A DNA stretch of 64,000 nucleotides from Paraburkholderia sp. DHOC27 (GTDB lineage: Bacteria; Pseudomonadota; Gammaproteobacteria; Burkholderiales; Burkholderiaceae), in contig NZ_QVQV01000006.1 of assembly GCF_003429005.1 (NCBI RefSeq), forward strand, positions 434,001 to 498,000, written 5' to 3'. Numbering within the stretch: position 1 is the stretch's first letter; every line of letters begins with the position of its first letter. This document shows, piece by piece, positions 62,777 to 64,000 of the stretch. The notes under the pieces are model-generated. The model worked only from the letters and a program-made list of their open reading frames with translations. It searched no databases and had not been told where the DNA came from. The translations under genes and the position numbers were made by a program.

Positions 62777-63427
62777 TTAGCCAGCGTGTTGCGCGGTAGC
62801 GCGCAGGTAGATTTCCACGCGGCGGTTCGCAGCGCGGCCCGCTTCGGTGTTGTTGTCAGCCACCGGATTGTTCTGGCCCATGCCTTGTGCCGACAGGCGC
62901 TGCGGATTGATGCCGCGCTGGCCGAGGTAGCCCGTCACGCTTTGCGCGCGGTTGACCGACAAGGTCTGGTTGTACTGAGCCGAACCGGTGCTGTCCGTGT
63001 AACCCACCACCTGGGCGATCACTTCAGGATTCTGCTGGAGCGTTTGCGCCAACTGGTCGAGCACCGGCGCGAACGACGGCTTGATCGCGTAGCTGTTCGT
63101 GTCGAACGTGACCGAACTCGGGATGTTCAGCTTGAGCGAGCCGTCCGGCTGCTCGGTGATCTGCGTGCCGGTGCCCTGGGTGGCGCCCGACAGCTTGTTG
63201 TGGATGTTCTGCCAGTTGTAGCCGGTGATGCCGCCTACCGCTGCGCCCACGCCCGCGCCGATGGCCGCACCCTTGCCGCCACCGAAGATCGCGCCGAGCG
63301 CTGCACCCGTGCCCGCACCGACGCCGGTGCCAACCGCGGTGTTCGTACCTTGCTGGGTTGCGCAGCCTGCCAGCAGGGAGCCAGCGACAGCGAAAACGGC
63401 CAGGCGAGTCATGACTTTTGCATTCAT
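62777..63427 (-). CDS. OmpA-family lipoprotein with glycine zipper
   Basis: Outer-membrane lipoprotein of 216 residues. Lipobox LLAGC gives Cys22; residues about 35-70 are a Gly/Ala-rich zipper (GTGVGAGTGAALGAIFGGGK, then GAAIGAGVGAAVGGITG); residues about 100-210 are an OmpA_C peptidoglycan-binding domain with VVGYTDSTGSAQYNQTLS and RRVEIYLR. YiaD/Pal-like, tethering outer membrane to the cell wall. The start MNAKVMTRLAVFAV is behind AGAGAGGATT. Confidence 0.92.
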   Translation of the reverse strand: MNAKVMTRLAVFAVAGSLLAGCATQQGTNTAVGTGVGAGTGAALGAIFGGGKGAAIGAGVGAAVGGITGYNWQNIHNKLSGATQGTGTQITEQPDGSLKLNIPSSVTFDTNSYAIKPSFAPVLDQLAQTLQQNPEVIAQVVGYTDSTGSAQYNQTLSVNRAQSVTGYLGQRGINPQRLSAQGMGQNNPVADNNTEAGRAANRRVEIYLRATAQHAG

Positions 63428-63737
63428 TGTGAATCCTCTCTTGTTTATTGAGCGGGGTCGACTTGCGTGATGCGCACTTCAACCGACTCCGCGGAACCTT
63501 CTTTACGAACCGATCTGTCTGCTCTGACAGTGAAACAGGGTCTTCACGCAGCGCACGACACCAACCACTACAATGATGGCTGAAACATGCCGCGTGACGC
63601 ACCTTACGGTTTGCTGCTGCGGAAGGGTGCACGGCAGTGCGAATTTCTGCAATGCCGCATAACAATTTTTTTCAATTTCCGGCGAGCGGCCGACATTTCG
63701 ATTCTGCCGCGCCGCAAGTGTTCCCCACGGAGTGTCA
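63428..63737. other. Divergent intergenic region OmpA-like/apbC
   Basis: 310 bp without a gene; it should hold promoters for both divergent genes. No operator or riboswitch recognised. Confidence 0.5.
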
Positions 63738-64000
63738 ATGAGCATTGATCGGGCATTGGTCGACGCCGCCCTCGCGAACGTCGTCGACCCCAACACGGGC
63801 CGCCCGTTCGCGGCCGCGAAGAGCCTCAAGAACATCGTCGTCGATGGTGCCACGGTTAGCGTCGAAGTGGTACTCGGCTATCCGGCCAAACGGCAGTTTG
63901 AAGCGATTGGGCAACAGGTGGGCGACGCGCTGCGCGCCGTGCCGGGCGTCGCCGAGGCGCGCGTGCAGGTGTCGCAGCAGATTGCGGCGCACACCGTGCA
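63738..64000 (+). CDS. apbC: Iron-sulfur cluster carrier ApbC/Mrp (5' part)
   Basis: First 87 codons of an Mrp-family P-loop ATPase that carries Fe-S clusters. Only the N-terminal MIP18/DUF59-like domain is in the window (MSIDRALVDAALANVVDPNT, then VSVEVVLGYPAKRQFE); the Walker domain lies beyond the right edge. ATG 63738 has CGGAG about seven bases upstream. The metG-apbC neighbourhood is conserved in proteobacteria. Confidence 0.9.
   Translation, partial: MSIDRALVDAALANVVDPNTGRPFAAAKSLKNIVVDGATVSVEVVLGYPAKRQFEAIGQQVGDALRAVPGVAEARVQVSQQIAAHTV

Overview
The window is GC-rich chromosomal DNA from a betaproteobacterium, most likely Paraburkholderia or another Burkholderia sensu lato. The evidence is protein similarity (IlvD, MetG, CysI, TamA/TamB, ApbC), lineage-typical families (DUF2486, DUF2844, DUF3443, DUF3460, DUF934) and synteny such as zapA-6S RNA-EVE and metG/apbC. 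There is no prophage, insertion sequence, CRISPR array or tRNA that I can see. Most of the window is core or metabolic, with a few accessory modules.

Layout. 1-3.8 kb: urea ABC transporter urtA-urtB-urtC (minus strand, cut at the left edge) behind a clear sigma54-type promoter, so probably nitrogen-controlled. 4.1-5.5 kb: omega-aminotransferase of the beta-alanine:pyruvate type. 5.6-8.7 kb: DUF3443 and DUF2844 exported proteins, a rhodanese and a Pcm-like methyltransferase. The DUF3443 protein carries the full motif set of a pepsin-type aspartic peptidase. 8.8-15.9 kb: LacI regulator with a perfect upstream palindrome, a CUT2 sugar ABC transporter, a TIM-barrel isomerase/epimerase and a Gfo/Idh/MocA oxidoreductase, probably a catabolic module for an unidentified sugar. 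16-17.1 kb: small NAD(P)-binding protein and a hypothetical. 17.2-25.6 kb: cysB divergent from cysI-DUF934-cysH-cysD-cysN-cobA, with cbiX facing it across a roughly 680-bp imperfect inverted repeat. This gives assimilatory sulfate reduction (APS route, no cysC) together with steps of siroheme supply.

25.6-35.3 kb: lptF-lptG (LPS export), pepA-holC-DUF2486, a cytochrome c, ilvD, a LysR regulator and lgt, followed by a promoter-plus-terminator unit that looks like an undescribed small RNA. 35.5-38.2 kb: SIMPL-domain protein, a 72-bp tandem repeat, EVE protein, 6S RNA, zapA and a coiled-coil partner. 38.5-48.9 kb: a diverged cobalamin-riboswitch-like leader, then btuC-btuD-cobT-cobS-cobC on plus, btuF-cobD-cbiB-cobU on minus and cobQ on plus. 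This is B12/cobinamide uptake plus late corrinoid assembly. No btuB receptor gene is present here.

49-64 kb: thioesterase, orphan ParA, panD and panC (pantothenate), scpA with DUF3460, tamA-tamB, metG, an OmpA-like lipoprotein, and the 5' end of apbC/mrp at the right edge.

The most interesting leads are: (1) DUF3443 as a bacterial pepsin-like peptidase paired with DUF2844; (2) the small RNA after lgt; (3) the riboswitch-like leader with mutually exclusive hairpins upstream of btuC; (4) the long inverted repeat between cobA and cbiX and the base-composition drift of the genes flanking it; (5) the uncharacterised sugar module.
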